Below, piece by piece: positions 55,015-63,787 of a stretch of DNA of 64,000 nucleotides. The notes beneath the pieces are model-generated. The model was given only the letters and a program-made list of their open reading frames with translations. It was not told the DNA's origin and ran no database searches. The translations under genes and the position numbers were made by a program. This DNA comes from Phycicoccus sonneratiae (GTDB lineage: Bacteria; Actinomycetota; Actinomycetes; Actinomycetales; Dermatophilaceae), in the NCBI RefSeq assembly GCF_016887965.1, contig NZ_JAFDVD010000012.1, forward strand, positions 62,001-126,000, in the 5' to 3' direction. Position 1 is the first letter of the stretch. Each line of letters starts with the position of its first letter.

Positions 55015-55431
55015 GTGACCGCCCGCCGCCGCGACCGCCACGGCCGGGGCCACCGGGGACCCCTCGCGTGGCCCACGGTCCCCGCGATGACCACCCGCCG
55101 CGAGCGCTTCGACGACCTCGTCCTCGACGCCGCCGACCGGTTGCGCCCCCATCTCGGGACCCGGTACGCCGGAACCGAGTTCGCGGTTCAGGACGTCCCC
55201 CCCACCGACCCGGCGCCGTGGGAGGAGCAGGTCGCCCCGCTCGGTCGGCTGCTGCGGGCGACCGCGTCGCGCACCGACCGGGTCGTCGTCTACCGGCGGC
55301 CGGTGGAGGCCCGGGCCCAGGACGACCAGGACCTCGCCGACATCGTCCGCGAGGTCGTCACCGAGCAGGTGGCGGCCCTCCTCGGCGTGCCGCCGCACGA
55401 GCTCGACCCGGACGCCGACCCCGACCGCTGA
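55015..55431 (+). CDS. Zincin-like metallopeptidase family protein, motif degenerate
   Basis: 138 residues. It aligns by eye with the DUF1025/MMP-like family: RERFDDLVLDAADRLRPHL, FAVQDVPP and VVVYRRPVEARAQDDQDLADIVREVV, but the HExxH site of the family reads TEQVA (VVTEQVAALLGV). Zinc catalysis is therefore unlikely. I recall the same change in other actinobacterial members. GTG 55015 gives a basic N terminus and fits the leaderless promoter; ATG 55087 (MTTRRERF) is the alternative start. It is convergent with the DUF5719 gene. Confidence 0.85.
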   Translation: MTARRRDRHGRGHRGPLAWPTVPAMTTRRERFDDLVLDAADRLRPHLGTRYAGTEFAVQDVPPTDPAPWEEQVAPLGRLLRATASRTDRVVVYRRPVEARAQDDQDLADIVREVVTEQVAALLGVPPHELDPDADPDR

Positions 55432-55435
55432 GGGG

Positions 55436-55461
55436 CCGGCCCCCGCTCGTCGCGGGGCCGG
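55436..55461. terminator. Hairpin between convergent genes
   Basis: CCGGCCCCCGC 55436-55446 pairs with GCGGGGCCGG 55452-55461 with one bulged C, around TCGTC. It fills the gap between the stops at 55431 and 55462. Confidence 0.65.
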
Positions 55462-56937
55462 TCAGGGCAGCGGGAAGGCCCGGCTGACCGGCGAGGTGAC
55501 GGCGACCGGCTCGAGCGGGATCTCGGACAGCACGAGCCCCGCACCCGAGCCGGCGACGGACACGATCCCGCCGCGCAGGCTCCCCGACCCCCCGGTGCGC
55601 TCGACCCAGACCGCCGAGGCGCCGGCGAGGTCGACGTCGGCGGCGCGGTCGGCGAGCAGGCTGACGGTGCGGGTGCGCTGCTCCCCGTCGACCACGAGGG
55701 TGAGGTCGGCGGTCGAGGCGCCGCCGGTGCTCACCAGCCGCAGTGACCTCGAGACCCCCTTGGTCGACGGGAGCGCGGCCCCGCCGAGGCCGTCGAGGGC
55801 CGGCGCGGACGTGGCCCAGCCGATGTCGCCCGCGGCCTTGGCGTCACCCGGCACGCTGAGCACCGCGGCGGCGACGGGGACGTCGGACCGGACGACGACC
55901 GAGTAGGCACCCGGCGGCACGGTGGGCAGCGCGAGCTCGGCGACGCCCTCACCGGGGACGGTGACGACGGTGTCCTCCGTCGTGGCGACCGGTCCGTCGC
56001 GGCCGAGGAGGGTGACGCTGGCGACGGCGTCCTCACCGCCCGTGGACACGACGCGCACGGTGGCCCGGCCCGAGCCGAGGACCGCGGCGGGCACGACCTG
56101 CACCGACGAAGGCGCGTCGGCGGGGACGACGGTCTCGGCGCCGCGCGGGGTGCTGCCGACCAGCCAGGTGTCGGTGAGGGTGGCGTGCAGGCCGCCGCCG
56201 TCGGCGACGACGTGCACCGCGGGCGTGCCCTCCTCCCCCGCCACCGCGTCGAGGAGCAGGGTGCTCCGGCCCCCGGGGGGCACCGTCTCGGTGCGTGCGG
56301 GGGCGACGGGGCCGGCCGTGCCGTGGACGGTGACGTCGGCGGTGACAGGGTTGCCACCGGGGTTGACGAGGACGAGGCGCTCCTGGCGCCCGGCCCCGGA
56401 CCCGCCGCCGAGCAGCCAGAGGTCGGAGCCGGCCGCGAGGCACGGGGTGGTGACCAGTCCGCGGAGGTCGCTGCGGCCGCTGATCCACTCCTGGGTCGCG
56501 GTGACCGCGGGGGCGAGGGACCCGGTGGCGCGCACCGCGACCGGGCCGGTGCGCGGCAGCGGTGACTGTGCGGCGGTGGGGCGCCCGGACAGCTCCTCGA
56601 GGGTGGCCGAGCCGCCGGTGAGCCGCGCCCGTCCGTCGCCGGTGGCCGGCACGGGCAGGAGGGACTCCGGGCCGGACGCGGCGGCGACGAGGCCGCCGAC
56701 GCCGACGTCGTCGACCCCGCCGATGCCGCTCAGCTCGTTGCCGGGGCACATCGTGTCGGTGCTCGTCGCGAGGCTCGTCGGCGCGACGGGGGCCTCCTCG
56801 GCACCGCTCGCCGCGGCGAGGTCGAGGGTGTCGGCGTGCGTGGCGGCGACCCAGACGAGGGCCGCGGCGAGGCCGCCACCGACGACGACGCGGGTGGCCG
56901 CGGGGAGGCCGGGGCGCAGGCGGGCGAGGCGGCTCAT
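55462..56937 (-). CDS. DUF5719 family secreted or membrane-anchored protein
   Basis: 491 residues. One N-terminal membrane segment (ATRVVVGGGLAAALVWVAATHA) is followed by a long beta-rich domain with repeated strands such as RLVLVNPGGNPVTADVTVHG, GGRSTLLLDAV, GLHATLTDTWLVGS and AVASVTLLGRDG. Two Cys (TMCPG, TTPCLA) could form a bridge. This fits the DUF5719 proteins encoded after the large GT2 in actinobacteria; function unknown. ATG 56937 overlaps the GT2 stop (ATGA), so they are coupled. Confidence 0.85.
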   Translation of the reverse strand: MSRLARLRPGLPAATRVVVGGGLAAALVWVAATHADTLDLAAASGAEEAPVAPTSLATSTDTMCPGNELSGIGGVDDVGVGGLVAAASGPESLLPVPATGDGRARLTGGSATLEELSGRPTAAQSPLPRTGPVAVRATGSLAPAVTATQEWISGRSDLRGLVTTPCLAAGSDLWLLGGGSGAGRQERLVLVNPGGNPVTADVTVHGTAGPVAPARTETVPPGGRSTLLLDAVAGEEGTPAVHVVADGGGLHATLTDTWLVGSTPRGAETVVPADAPSSVQVVPAAVLGSGRATVRVVSTGGEDAVASVTLLGRDGPVATTEDTVVTVPGEGVAELALPTVPPGAYSVVVRSDVPVAAAVLSVPGDAKAAGDIGWATSAPALDGLGGAALPSTKGVSRSLRLVSTGGASTADLTLVVDGEQRTRTVSLLADRAADVDLAGASAVWVERTGGSGSLRGGIVSVAGSGAGLVLSEIPLEPVAVTSPVSRAFPLP

Positions 56938-59900
56938 CGGGCCACCACCCGGGTCTCGCGCCGGCCGAAGGGCACGGCGAGGAAGGCGAGCACCGCGAGG
57001 GCGAGGACCTGGCCGAGGTGCCACCAGCGCTGCGGGTCGGTGAGCGTCACCGTGAGGGTGCCGCGGCCCGGGGGCAGCTCGTAGGTGGGCGACGCGGCGT
57101 CGGCGACCGGTGGGAGGACGCGCCGGTCGACCTCGACGACGGCGTGCTCGGCCCAGCCGGCCGGCTCGGCGACGACGAGGCGCGCACCCTCGGGGACGTC
57201 AACGGTGGTCGACGTGGCCCCGTGCGCGCCCGTCGTGACGACGAGGGTGGTCGCGCCCTTGCTCTCCATCCGGAGCCGGGGCGGCGCGACGAGGGACTCC
57301 GAGGCCCGGCCGGTGGGGCTGAGCCGCCACAGCTCCCAGCCGTCGCGCGGCGAGATGCGCTGGAGGCCGTCGGTGGCGTCGAGGCGACGCACCACCTCGG
57401 GGACCTGGCCGCCGCGGACGGCGAGCAGGTCGGCGGCGGTGGCCCCGACGAGCGCGCCGCTGCCGGGGACCGCCCCGAGCAGGCCCGTGACGTCGGCGGC
57501 GACGGCGGCGTCCGCTCCGGGCTCGCCGGGCAGGGTGCGCACGAGCGTGGCGTCCTCGCGGCCGACGAAGCGGTAGGCGGCGCCACGGTCCCCCGGGACG
57601 ACGAACAGCGAGCGGGTCGCGAACGCCCCACCGGCCTGGTCGACGGCGACGGCCGGGCGCGGGTCGCGCCACGGGGCGAGGCCGCTGCCGAGGGTGCCGA
57701 CGACGACCCCGCCGACGAGCACGGCGACCGCGGCGGCGGCCGTGCCCGCGACGAGCCGCAGGAGCACCTGCGAGCGGCGTCGGGCGGCGAGCACCGGGAG
57801 CACGTCGAGCCCGTGGGCCAGCGCGAGGACGAGGACGAGGACGACCGGGAGGAGCATCGTGCCCGCCCACGGCGTGATGGCCTCGCCGGCCGGCTCGACG
57901 CCGGCGGGGACCGTGCCGAGGCGCAGCCGCGGCGCGACGAGGGCGAGGGCGAGGAGCACGGTCAGGAGCGCGGCGAGCACGGCCGGCGCGCCGCGCCAGG
58001 TGCGCCCGCGGGCCAGTCCGGCGAGGCCGAGCGCGACGAGCGGCACGGCCGTCCAGACGAGCGGCGACCCCGCGCCGCCGGGGTCGAGGAGGGCCAGGCG
58101 CCACGCCGCCGGGGCGTCCCCACCCCACTGGGCGAGACCCGTGCCGGCGACGACCGCGGGCCACGACACCGACCCGGCGACGAGCACCCACGGCGCGAGG
58201 ACGGCCGACGGGACGAGCGCGGCGACGAGCGCGTGCCCGCGGACCCCGCGGCGCACCACCGCGAGGACGAGGGCGAGCACGACCGCGAGACCCGCGAGGA
58301 CCGGCGCGAAGGCGCCGAGGACGGTGGTGGCCAGGGCCGTCGCGAAGGCGCTCGTCGCGGTGGACCGGCGCGCGGCGACGAGCCACAGCCCCGCGGCGAC
58401 GGCCGGGAGGAGGACGAGCGCGACGACGGCGCCGAGCCGGCCCTGGGCGACGGCCGCCGCCGCCGGGCCCGAGCAGGCCCACGCCACCGCGCCGAGGGTG
58501 CGGACCCAGCGCCGGGAGGCCGCGACGCGCAGCGCGAGGTAGGCGGAGAGGGCCGCGGCGGGCATCGCGAGGAGGACGACGAGGGCGACGACGACGCCCC
58601 CGGGCGAGACCGGGTCGGGGACGAGCGGCAGGTGGTCGACGAGCCAGGCGGGGGCGGCGAGCAGCGCGCTCGCCGGGCCGGCCTGCTCGGGGCCGCCGAG
58701 CCCCGGTCCGGACCAGCCGTCGCGCCAGGCGTGCCAGAGGCCGCCGGCGTCGGCCCGGGCGCCGACGAGCTCGCCGCCGGTGAGGCCGTTGCCGAGGCCG
58801 GTGACGACGCCGAACCCGAGCGAGCGGCCGGCCGCGACCGTCGTCGCGAGGGCGAGGAGGACGGCGACGACGCCGGGATGGCGGACGACCTTGACGAGCC
58901 AGGAGCGCGGGTTGAGGTCGGCGGCCTCGTCGCCGATCGGCGGCGTCGGCGGGACGAGGGCGTGGTGCACCGAGTCGCCCCACGAGGTGAGGACGGCGCG
59001 GCGCGGCTCGAAGACCGCGTGGAGGTCGCGGCGGCGCACCTGCGGGCGGTGCCGGGTGCGCCAGCGGGCCCGCCAGCCGCGGACCGGGTCGAGGGAGGTG
59101 AGCGAGGCGACCTCGGCCCACGCGCTGCGCGGGCGCTTGAGGAGGAGCAGGCCGAGGGCGGCGAGCACCGAGCTGACCGCGACCCACGCGGCGAGGAACG
59201 GGGTGGCCCACCACGGGGCGCGCGCCATCGCGACCCGGCGGGCGGCGCGGCGCCGGGCGCCGGTGGTGGCGGTGGCGACGGCGACGCCGGGGCGCGAGCG
59301 CACGCGCGAGGCCGGCACGACGACGACCCGCCGGCCGCTGGACTGGGCGCGCCAGCCGAGGTCGAGGTCGGCGCCGACGTCGCCGAAGCTCGTCTCCCAG
59401 CCGCGCAGCCCGACGAGCAGGCCCCGCTCGACGAGCGAGCCGGCGAAGGGCACGGCGAGGACGTCGGTGGTCGTGTCGTACTGGCCCTGGTCGGGCTCGC
59501 CCGGCACCGGGCGGGCGAGCAGCCGCCCGCCCCGGGTCGTGCGGATGGACACCGCGCGCAGCCGGTGCGGCGCGTCGACGTCGACGTGCTTGGGGCCGAC
59601 GACACCCGTGGACGGCGAGCGCCGCCACGCGTCGACGAGGCGGACGAGGGCGGCGGGCTCCGGGTGCGTGCCGACCGGGAGGAACCACAGGAGGGCCGGG
59701 GCGGCGGGGTCGGGCTCGTGGTCGAGGACCGCCCGGTAGGCCGCCCGCCGGGCCGAGGAGCGCGGGTCGGCCGCCACGACGGAGACCGGCAGGTCGCGGG
59801 CGGCGCGGCCGACGACCTCGGGCAGCGTGCGCCCGGCGTCGGGGTCGCCCTCGGGCAGGACGGCACCGGAGGTGCGGTCGAGGACGAGGACTTCGTCCGG

Positions 59901-60050
59901 TCGCAGGGTCTGGGCGGCCAGGGCCTCGAGGACCTCGCGGACGCCGCCGGGGTCGCGGTGGGTCACGACCAGCGCCGTGACGACGGGAGCGGCCGCACCG
60001 GCGGAGGAGGCCGGTGCGGTGTCGACGGGGCGCGGCGGGGCCAGCGTCAT
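56934..60050 (-). CDS. Large GT2-polytopic membrane fusion protein
   Basis: 1038 residues. The N-terminal ~270 form a GT-A fold (VVTALVVTHRDPGGVREVLEALAAQTLRPDEVLVLD, FGDVGADLDLGWRAQ). The rest has about 14 membrane helices and a C-terminal ectodomain (TTLVVTTGAHGATSTTVDVP, YELPPGRGTLTVTLTDPQRWW) with a last helix. It is the mycobacterial-type family located beside whiB2, likely a polysaccharide or arabinogalactan-related transferase; substrate unknown. It follows whiB by 34 bases. Confidence 0.87.
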   Translation of the reverse strand: MTLAPPRPVDTAPASSAGAAAPVVTALVVTHRDPGGVREVLEALAAQTLRPDEVLVLDRTSGAVLPEGDPDAGRTLPEVVGRAARDLPVSVVAADPRSSARRAAYRAVLDHEPDPAAPALLWFLPVGTHPEPAALVRLVDAWRRSPSTGVVGPKHVDVDAPHRLRAVSIRTTRGGRLLARPVPGEPDQGQYDTTTDVLAVPFAGSLVERGLLVGLRGWETSFGDVGADLDLGWRAQSSGRRVVVVPASRVRSRPGVAVATATTGARRRAARRVAMARAPWWATPFLAAWVAVSSVLAALGLLLLKRPRSAWAEVASLTSLDPVRGWRARWRTRHRPQVRRRDLHAVFEPRRAVLTSWGDSVHHALVPPTPPIGDEAADLNPRSWLVKVVRHPGVVAVLLALATTVAAGRSLGFGVVTGLGNGLTGGELVGARADAGGLWHAWRDGWSGPGLGGPEQAGPASALLAAPAWLVDHLPLVPDPVSPGGVVVALVVLLAMPAAALSAYLALRVAASRRWVRTLGAVAWACSGPAAAAVAQGRLGAVVALVLLPAVAAGLWLVAARRSTATSAFATALATTVLGAFAPVLAGLAVVLALVLAVVRRGVRGHALVAALVPSAVLAPWVLVAGSVSWPAVVAGTGLAQWGGDAPAAWRLALLDPGGAGSPLVWTAVPLVALGLAGLARGRTWRGAPAVLAALLTVLLALALVAPRLRLGTVPAGVEPAGEAITPWAGTMLLPVVLVLVLALAHGLDVLPVLAARRRSQVLLRLVAGTAAAAVAVLVGGVVVGTLGSGLAPWRDPRPAVAVDQAGGAFATRSLFVVPGDRGAAYRFVGREDATLVRTLPGEPGADAAVAADVTGLLGAVPGSGALVGATAADLLAVRGGQVPEVVRRLDATDGLQRISPRDGWELWRLSPTGRASESLVAPPRLRMESKGATTLVVTTGAHGATSTTVDVPEGARLVVAEPAGWAEHAVVEVDRRVLPPVADAASPTYELPPGRGTLTVTLTDPQRWWHLGQVLALAVLAFLAVPFGRRETRVVAR

Positions 60051-60084
60051 CAGCAGGGGGCGGTCGGCAGGGGGAGCCCCCGCG

Positions 60085-60360
60085 TCAGACCGCGCGCTTC
60101 TTCAGCTTGCGGCGCTCCCGCTCGGACAGCCCACCCCAGATGCCGAAGCGCTCGTCGTTGGCCAGCGCGTACTCGAGGCACTCGGACCGGACCTCGCACC
60201 CGACGCAGACCTTCTTGGCCTCGCGGGTGGAGCCCCCCTTCTCCGGGAAGAACGCCTCCGGGTCGGTCTGCGCGCAGAGGGAGCGCTCCTGCCAGGACAG
60301 GGCACCCTCCTCGGGCTCGACGTTCCCGAGCATCCCCTCGACCAGAAAGAGCTCGTGCAT
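60085..60360 (-). CDS. whiB2: WhiB2-type iron-sulfur transcriptional regulator
   Basis: 91 residues. Four cysteines (C29, C52, C55, C61; VCVGCEVRSEC) hold a 4Fe-4S cluster. The G-I-W-G-G turn (FGIWGGLSERERRKLKKRAV) and basic end bind DNA with the housekeeping sigma factor. The spacing and FFPEKGGSTREAKKVC block match WhiB2/WhmD, a regulator of septation. ATG 60360 has GAGGAGGA five bases upstream; earlier in-frame codons are in the leader. Confidence 0.96.
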   Translation of the reverse strand: MHELFLVEGMLGNVEPEEGALSWQERSLCAQTDPEAFFPEKGGSTREAKKVCVGCEVRSECLEYALANDERFGIWGGLSERERRKLKKRAV

Positions 60361-60421
60361 GGTTCCTCCTCGACCTCGACCCGTGCACCCCGGCCGGTCG
60401 CTCCGGAGGTACATGCATGGA

Positions 60422-60451
60422 ATTACACGCGTGTCATGCCACGCTCGTCAA
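60422..60451 (-). promoter_or_regulatory. Promoter of the whiB2-GT2-DUF5719 operon
   Basis: TTGACG (60446-60451) and TGTAAT (60422-60427) on the minus strand, spacer 18 bases. The palindrome ACACGCGTGT (60425-60434) overlaps the -10 box and could be an operator; it includes GACAC, the core WhiA-type site in Streptomyces. Confidence 0.6.
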
Positions 60452-60452
60452 G

Positions 60453-60488
60453 CCGTTCGGTGTTATCGGGTGGATTTCACCCGAACGG
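60453..60488. promoter_or_regulatory. Inverted repeat in the whiB2/fbiA spacer
   Basis: Outer arms CCGTTCG (60453-60459) and CGAACGG (60482-60488); inner stem CGGGTG (60467-60472) with CACCCG (60478-60483) and loop GATTT. It lies just upstream of the whiB2 -35 box and may be an operator or an fbiA leader hairpin. Confidence 0.45.
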
Positions 60489-60558
60489 TCACCTGTGGTA
60501 CGCGAGTGACGAAGGTGCCGGATTCGGTCCCCGCCGGTCGGGCTGGGAGACTGCGGCC

Positions 60559-61536
60559 ATGCGCATCACGGCCCTCGCCGGGGGCGTCGGGGGCGCCCGG
60601 TTCGTCCGGGGCCTGCGGCACCACCTCGACTCCTCCCCCGCCCTCGCCGACTCCGAGGTCACCGTCGTCGCGAACACCGGCGACGACATCAGCCTCTTCG
60701 GGCTGCGGGTCTCCCCCGACGTCGACACCCTCCTCTACACCCTCGGCGGCGGCGTCGAGGAGTCGCAGGGCTGGGGCCGGGCCGACGAGTCCCACGTCGT
60801 GCAGTCCGAGCTCGCCGCGTACGGCGCGCTCCCCCAGTGGTTCGCGCTCGGCGACCGCGACCTCGGGACGCACGTCGTCCGCTCGCAGTGGCTCGCGCAG
60901 GGGGTGCCGCCGTCGGAGGTCACCGCGCGGCTCGCGGCCCGCTGGGGGCTGCCGGAGCGGCGCATCCGGCTGCTGCCGATGACCGACACCCCGGTCGAGA
61001 CCCACGTCGTCGTCGACGACGAGGACGGCGGCGAGCGCGCCGTCCACTTCCAGGAGTGGTGGGTCCGGCACCAGGCCTCGCTGCCCGCGAAGCGTTTCGT
61101 CGTCGCCGGTCTGGACCGCGCGGCGGCGGCGCCGGGCGTCCTCGACGCCATTCGGCAGGCCGACGTCGTGCTGCTGCCCCCGAGCAACCCGGTGGTCTCC
61201 ATCGGCATCGTGCTGGGGGTGCCGGGAGTGCGGGACGCGTTGCGGGGCACCGCTGCTCCCGTCGTCGGGGTCTCGCCGCTCATCTCGGGCCGCCCGGTGC
61301 GGGGCCACGCCGACGCCTGCCTGCGCACGGTCGGGGTGCCGGTGACCGCTGCCGGGGTCGCCGGGCTGTACGAGGACTTCCTCGACGCCTGGCTCGTCGA
61401 CCCCGCCGACGCCGGCACCACGCTGCCCCGGGCCCGGGTCGAGGCCTTCGACGGCCCGCTGCTCATGACCGACGTCGAGGCGACGGCGCGCATCGCCGCC
61501 CACGCGCTGCGGCTCGCGACCGCGGTCTCGGCGTGA
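60559..61536 (+). CDS. fbiA: F420 biosynthesis 2-phospho-L-lactate-type transferase
   Basis: 325 residues of the CofD/FbiA family. It joins the activated phospholactate or phosphoenolpyruvate donor to the deazaflavin Fo. Visible are the nucleotide loop [51 protein letters not shown] and [13 protein letters not shown] with [14 protein letters not shown] 60559 begins the canonical protein. It overlaps the next gene (GTGA). Confidence 0.95.
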   Translation: MRITALAGGVGGARFVRGLRHHLDSSPALADSEVTVVANTGDDISLFGLRVSPDVDTLLYTLGGGVEESQGWGRADESHVVQSELAAYGALPQWFALGDRDLGTHVVRSQWLAQGVPPSEVTARLAARWGLPERRIRLLPMTDTPVETHVVVDDEDGGERAVHFQEWWVRHQASLPAKRFVVAGLDRAAAAPGVLDAIRQADVVLLPPSNPVVSIGIVLGVPGVRDALRGTAAPVVGVSPLISGRPVRGHADACLRTVGVPVTAAGVAGLYEDFLDAWLVDPADAGTTLPRARVEAFDGPLLMTDVEATARIAAHALRLATAVSA

Positions 61537-62594
61537 CGTCGGGCGCCGCGGTGGAGGTGCACGCGCTCGCCGGGGTGCCCGAGGTCGTGGCCGGTGACGA
61601 CCTCGCCGGTCTGCTCCTCGCGGCGCTGGCGGCGGCCGGGCGGCGGCTCGAGGACGGCGACTGCCTCGTCGTCTCGAGCAAGGTCGTCTCCAAGGCACGC
61701 GGGCTGACGTGGGACGGCGAGCGGGCGGGCGCGGTCGATGCCCACACGCGCCGGGTCGTGGCGGAGCGGGGTTCGGCCTCGGGGGTCACGCGGGTCGTCG
61801 AGTCGGTGTCCGGACCGGTGATGGCCGCCGCGGGCGTCGACGCCTCGAACACCGGGCCCTCGGGCGCCGTGCTGCTGCTGCCGGAGGACCCGGACGCCGA
61901 GGCGGCCGGCCTGCGGGCCGCGCTGCTCGCCGCGGCCGGGCTCGACCCGGGCTCGCGGTGCGGGGTCGTGCTCTCCGACACCGCGGGTCGCCCGTGGCGG
62001 GCCGGGCTCACCGACTTCGCGCTCGGGGCCGCCGGCCTCGTCGTCCTCGACGACCTGCGCGGCGGGGTCGACCACGACGGCCGGCCGCTGGCCGTCACCG
62101 CCCGGGCCGTCGCCGACGAGGTGGCGGCCGCCGCGGACCTCGTCAAGGGCAAGGCCGACGGGGTACCGGCGGCGCTCGTGCGCGGGCTGCCGGCGGAGTG
62201 GTTCGCGCCCTCGCCGGCCGCCGCGGGTGCGCGCTCGCTCGTGCGCACCGGCGCGGGCGACTGGTTCGCCACCGGCCACGTCGAGGCGCTGCGGGCGGCG
62301 CTCGGGGTGGCGCCGGGGTCGGCGGAGTCGGCGGCGGTGGGCATCCGGTCCGTGGCGCCCGAGCCGCTCGCCGAGCGCGTGGCCCGGGTCGTGGCGCTCG
62401 CCCTGCACGATGTCGAGGACGGCTCGGCGGACGTGTCGGTCGGTGCGGACGCGGCCGAGGTCGTCCTCGCCGCGGAGGACCCCTACGACCTCGGGCGGCT
62501 CGTCGTGCGCGCCGAGGTGGCGGCGGCGTCCGAGGACCTCGTCGCCGAGCTCGCCTCCCGCACACCGACGTCCGCCACCCTGCGCCTCACCTGA
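61533..62594 (+). CDS. F420:gamma-glutamyl ligase with short C-terminal extension
   Basis: 353 residues. The CofE-type half (about 1-235) has [22 protein letters not shown]-like [37 protein letters not shown] and [26 protein letters not shown]. It adds glutamates to F420-0. The last ~110 residues ([25 protein letters not shown] ... [24 protein letters not shown]) replace the FMN nitroreductase domain found in mycobacterial FbiB and have no function known to me. The start overlaps fbiA by four bases. Confidence 0.9.
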   Translation: MTSGAAVEVHALAGVPEVVAGDDLAGLLLAALAAAGRRLEDGDCLVVSSKVVSKARGLTWDGERAGAVDAHTRRVVAERGSASGVTRVVESVSGPVMAAAGVDASNTGPSGAVLLLPEDPDAEAAGLRAALLAAAGLDPGSRCGVVLSDTAGRPWRAGLTDFALGAAGLVVLDDLRGGVDHDGRPLAVTARAVADEVAAAADLVKGKADGVPAALVRGLPAEWFAPSPAAAGARSLVRTGAGDWFATGHVEALRAALGVAPGSAESAAVGIRSVAPEPLAERVARVVALALHDVEDGSADVSVGADAAEVVLAAEDPYDLGRLVVRAEVAAASEDLVAELASRTPTSATLRLT

Positions 62595-62675
62595 CCCGCG
62601 CCGCCTGACGTCCGGTCCGAGCCCGGTGGGAGTCTCGACCGGGTCCGGACCCGTTCATCTCTCCCATCGCGGCAC

Positions 62676-63656
62676 TCAGCCGCGGACTGCGCAGCCCGCC
62701 CGCCGGCAGGGCCCGGGACGGCCCGGCCACCCCCGGGCCGCGAGCACTGCGCCGACCTCGATGGCGGTGCGGCACGGCGTCAGGGCGACGTCCGGCCAGA
62801 ACACCCGAGTGGTGAACTCGCCCTCCCCGGCCGCCAGCCGGTCACGACGTCCGTCGCGCACCCGCTCGGACCACCGCTCGTGTCCGAGGCGGCCGTCGAC
62901 CTCGACCACCGTCGCGTACGCCTCGTACACCGTGTCGTGGGTGGCGCCGCGATCTCGAGCCACCTGACGGCGCCCCCCGGGGAGCCCGTGCGCGCGCTCG
63001 ACGTCACGGACGTAGCGGATCTCGGCGGCACTGTGCGTCCCGTCCCCGACGTCCCCGAGGACCTCGCGCAGCAGGCCGCCGTGGCGGTGACCTCGGCGTC
63101 GCGCCAGCTCGGTGGCGAGGGAGGTGGACGACACGAGGCCGGACTGGACGGCGCGACCCACCAGCGCCAGCGCGGCGTCCTCGTCGCCCTGGCCCGCGCA
63201 GTCGACCACGGTGACGGCGGTCGCCGTCCTCCACGGGTAGGCGGTGTCGTCGAGGGCGTCGTGGAAGCGGGTCATGCGACGGATGCGGGTGCCCGGTGGC
63301 GCGTCGACCCGACGACGGTGCGGCACACCGATCTCGATCACCGGAGGGGCCGCCCGGACCAGCCCCCGGACGTGTGCTGCCGACCGGCCGACGAGGGCAG
63401 CGTCGACCTCGGTTCCCGGTGACTGCACGGCGAGGAACGCCGCGCAGGCCCGGACGTCCCAGCCGGTCCGGCCAGGGGTGGTCTGGTACACGCCGCGATG
63501 GAGGGGGTGCCAGCGGCCCGAGGTGACGCGCCAGTCGATCGCGTCCCGGGTCAGCCCGGCATCGCGAGCCTGGCTCCGCGTGACCAGGCCGCACTGCGCA
63601 GCCGCCCAGACCCGGAGGGCACTCCCCGGGGCCGGCTGCCCTCGTTCGTCGAGCAT
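62676..63656 (-). CDS. AbiEi-antitoxin-like/DUF559 protein, unpaired
   Basis: 326 residues. The N terminus reads as an AbiEi-type winged helix (GLVTRSQARDAGLTRDAIDWRV, GRWHPLHRGVYQ). The C terminus resembles DUF559/PDDEXK proteins (VVEVDGRLGHERWSERVRDGRRDRLA, then TTRVFWPDVA). No AbiEii-type toxin gene is adjacent. Such solitary proteins are common in actinobacteria and may not be toxin-antitoxin systems. ATG 63656 has GGGAGGA. It converges on the cofE-type gene with an 81-base gap that includes the palindrome CGGGTCCGGACCCG (62640-62653). Confidence 0.85.
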   Translation of the reverse strand: MLDERGQPAPGSALRVWAAAQCGLVTRSQARDAGLTRDAIDWRVTSGRWHPLHRGVYQTTPGRTGWDVRACAAFLAVQSPGTEVDAALVGRSAAHVRGLVRAAPPVIEIGVPHRRRVDAPPGTRIRRMTRFHDALDDTAYPWRTATAVTVVDCAGQGDEDAALALVGRAVQSGLVSSTSLATELARRRGHRHGGLLREVLGDVGDGTHSAAEIRYVRDVERAHGLPGGRRQVARDRGATHDTVYEAYATVVEVDGRLGHERWSERVRDGRRDRLAAGEGEFTTRVFWPDVALTPCRTAIEVGAVLAARGWPGRPGPCRRAGCAVRG

Positions 63657-63724
63657 CGTTCCTCCCCCGACAGGATGCCCGCCCCGCGAGACGGGCCCGA
63701 GCGGTCATCCACAGGCAGGCCGAC

Positions 63725-63762
63725 GGGAGGGTTCACCGGGTCCCGACCCGGTGAACCCTCCC
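63725..63762 (-). terminator. Perfect 18-bp inverted repeat downstream of the glycosylase gene
   Basis: Arms 63725-63742 and 63745-63762 are exact reverse complements separated by CC. It lies 26 bases after the stop of the minus-strand gene at 63788. Terminator is the simplest reading; the near-absent loop also fits an operator for the downstream gene. Confidence 0.65.
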
Positions 63763-63787
63763 ATCCGGCGGCCCGCGCTCGCGCGGG

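Noticed and set aside
57018-60509. Open plus-strand frame of over 1100 codons opposite the GT2 fusion
   Set aside because: Its Arg/Gly/Asp/Glu-rich content is the reverse complement of Ala/Leu/Val codons; no domain is visible.
62676-63656. Complete type IV toxin-antitoxin system
   Set aside because: Only the AbiEi-like protein is present; no nucleotidyltransferase toxin gene flanks it.
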